Positions 7,201-7,555 of a stretch of DNA of 7,555 nucleotides are shown here, in pieces (position 1 is the stretch's first letter; every line of letters begins with the position of its first letter). A model generated the notes under the pieces. The model ran no database searches and was not told the origin of the DNA. It was given only the letters and a program-made list of their open reading frames with translations. The DNA comes from Verrucomicrobiota bacterium (GTDB lineage Bacteria > Verrucomicrobiota > Verrucomicrobiia > Opitutales > UBA2995), in contig JAPUIL010000715.1 of the NCBI GenBank assembly GCA_027297085.1, positions 1 through 7,555 of the forward strand, written 5' to 3'. A program made the translations under genes and the position numbers.

Positions 7201-7555
7201 TTCTGGGCGAAAAACCAACTAGCTTGGAACTATCCTTCTTCGATGCTGGAGGTCATTCCTTGTTAGCATCCAATTTCATCTATGAGGTGCATACCCGATT
7301 CAGGGTCCGCATGTCCTTCTCCCAGTTTCAGGAAAACAGTTCCATTCGAAAGCTTGCTGATTGGATTGATCGCCCCGCCACATCAGATACGTCCAAAGAT
7401 TCAGCAAATCTACTTAAAATGAAAACGATCCGCTCAAAAGCCCTACTCCCCGCCGCAAGCAACGGGGTATCTACGGGCTTTTGTCCCACTTCGCCTAACG
7501 GCGAGCGGGAACGCACATCGTTAAATATTTTCATATCTAGCACCCTCGCCGCAAG
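4236..7555 (+). CDS. Nonribosomal peptide synthetase, C-A-PCP module, 3' partial
   Basis: About 1106 residues are visible and the frame is open at the window edge. Condensation domain (about 1-440): TAMQSAMI (C1), RHDVFRHRF at 60-68, HHCLFDG at 144-150 with catalytic His145, and GVLVNTVPV at 297-305. Adenylation domain (about 465-960): LTYLEL 490-495, LKSGSAYVPYD 535-545, YTSGSTGKPKG 614-624, SFDAS around Asp659, NGYGPTE near 750-756, FYKTGD, GRFDDQIKIRGYRIEPGE, EYMIP and NGKIDR with Lys951. Carrier domain (about 975-1045): DAGGHSLLA with Ser1008 for phosphopantetheine. The module should load an amino acid, probably valine, and condense it with an upstream acyl or peptidyl chain. No methylation, epimerisation or thioesterase domain is visible. 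In-frame TAA at 4218 bounds the start. TTG 4236 is preferred because ATG 4278 would begin inside the C1 motif; neither has a clear ribosome site. The tail after residue 1066 is repeat DNA of doubtful coding value. Confidence 0.93.
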   Translation, partial: MTLLPKDSSQKATAMQSAMILPVLRKSSHQPYVQQFAWEIKQASLDIKKFKCAWQIVLKRHDVFRHRFQIADNGEVRITESARTLRSYKFHDCQAMESKKRKQAIDEFKKKDLQSGFNPDRQPLCRFNLFQLSPTHFQLIWTSHHCLFDGRGRLTLIKEFLEAYTALLKKRPVNLSPPQPFSSYLDWVAKKRFKDSLKFWKRQLSDLEDPTPLSFGMDSVRPKKNHTSHQKSSSRLSATLTSKLHRWSKRNQLSINTLVQAAWGIYLWRTSGRDLVVFGAPRACRRSSIAGAADTVGVLVNTVPVSIRFKGTDTVGNLLAAVRKTWVAIRDYENTPLNLIRQASGIRADKPLFQSLVGYERNQLEDLIANNLGYHFRFNLEGFTDIPFVVQVYDGPRIKIEASYERKRFDPGAVKMTVDCLETILKQLIIDESLPLSSVELLSPGQIRTTLRLGSGKKVSLPRPVVHQQFEYIVEKYPEKVAIQSGKDSLTYLELNEKANQLARYLVRQGLKHGSFVGLFLERNISQMVAILAILKSGSAYVPYDVKYPKERLHQIVADVKPACILASTHLSDQINAAELKATYLDSEEKAISRYSKKNLAVRVQEDNPAYIMYTSGSTGKPKGVVIPHRGISRLVLNPNYVRLNSQTRTLQMAPTSFDASTFEIWAPILNGGTCILHSGEVPDIAVLPELIQKYQINTLWLTATLFNLIVDTSPRSLNGISQLLVGGEVLSPVHIKSAQQKLRKTQLINGYGPTENTTFSCCYSIPRNHAKAKNIPLGSPINNSNTYVLDKYLNLLPFGVAGELYVSGKGIALGYHRRKVLTGEKFVQNPFSDKSGDLFYKTGDKVYLKANGDIEFLGRFDDQIKIRGYRIEPGEIQAELIKHPGLKSVYVKAFSDDKDEIELAAFMVKANVRKLNSNNIRSWFSNRVPEYMIPQHFVFLKNFPLTKNGKIDRHALQVPKRSVRKPARHCLKDLTKTQKILLQSWAKILGEKPTSLELSFFDAGGHSLLASNFIYEVHTRFRVRMSFSQFQENSSIRKLADWIDRPATSDTSKDSANLLKMKTIRSKALLPAASNGVSTGFCPTSPNGERERTSLNIFISSTLAA
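7435..7483. repeat. Nested inverted repeat inside the NRPS frame
   Basis: Perfect 9-bp outer arms CAAAAGCCC (7435-7443) and GGGCTTTTG (7475-7483) enclose perfect 5-bp inner arms CCCCG (7448-7452) and CGGGG (7463-7467) around CCGCAAGCAA. The layout and the CCGCCGCAAG core resemble bacterial palindromic intergenic repeats (REP-like). A T-run is encoded only in the arm itself, so it is not a clean terminator, and the NRPS frame reads straight through. Confidence 0.65.
7451..7555. repeat. Direct repeat CGCCGCAAG, two copies 96 bp apart
   Basis: CGCCGCAAG occurs at 7451-7459 and again at 7547-7555, the last bases of the window. The spacing of 96 is a multiple of three, so both copies are read in the same frame of the open NRPS ORF (Ala-Ala after Pro or Leu). 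The second copy is cut by the window edge and probably begins another palindrome. Confidence 0.5.
7484..7510. repeat. Second adjacent inverted repeat
   Basis: TCCC (7484-7487) and GGGA (7507-7510) flank TCGCC (7491-7495) and GGCGA (7500-7504) with a TAAC loop. It starts at the base after the previous nested repeat ends, so the two form one compound palindromic block. Confidence 0.55.

Noticed and set aside
7493..7526. Possible integron attC site: GCCTAAC (7493-7499) and GTTAAAT (7520-7526) match the loose core consensus
   Set aside because: The separation is only 34 bases, the cores are not complementary beyond AAC/GTT, and the sequence between is not palindromic.
7437..7553. Onset of a second condensation domain after the carrier domain
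   Set aside because: A loose LPAAS...LNIF resemblance exists, but the DNA is dominated by palindromes, which explains the sequence better; no firm C1 motif is visible.

Overview
The window carries three genes, all on the + strand, and it ends inside the third. The likely source is a Verrucomicrobiota bacterium, probably of the Opitutae type. The base composition is moderate. The large secreted protein has Ig-like domains followed by a C-terminal 'ADPD...NLFEYYLGTSP' block, a style I associate with that phylum. Recognisable Shine-Dalgarno sites are nearly absent. This assignment is an inference; Lentisphaerae or Planctomycetes remain possible.

Layout. (1) 10-681: a lipoprotein with a Leu-Val-Gly-Cys lipobox and four to five ankyrin repeats. 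(2) 682-756: a short gap holding an AT-rich hairpin. (3) 757-4029: a 1090-residue exported protein that joins an SGNH-hydrolase-like N-terminal domain to a GH49/GH28-like right-handed beta-helix, two immunoglobulin-type beta domains and a verrucomicrobial-style C-terminal domain. It is probably a polysaccharide-active enzyme. (4) 4030-4235: an intergenic stretch with a nearly concentric imperfect dyad of about 70 bp. (5) 4236 (or 4278) to the window edge: a nonribosomal peptide synthetase that stays open at the 3' end. It holds a complete condensation-adenylation-carrier module. The adenylation pocket reads by alignment as D-A-F-W-L-G-G-T-F-K, one change from the classical valine code.

The last ~120 bases, still inside the open NRPS frame, do not look like ordinary coding sequence. 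They contain nested perfect inverted repeats and a 9-bp word (CGCCGCAAG) repeated 96 bp apart in the same reading frame. This resembles a palindromic intergenic repeat that has been read in frame, so what follows the carrier domain is uncertain.

The first two genes look like cell-envelope and carbohydrate functions. The NRPS looks like the start of a separate specialised-metabolite locus running to the right. Nothing in the sequence shows that the three work together. I found no tRNA, rRNA, CRISPR array, transposase or integrase.
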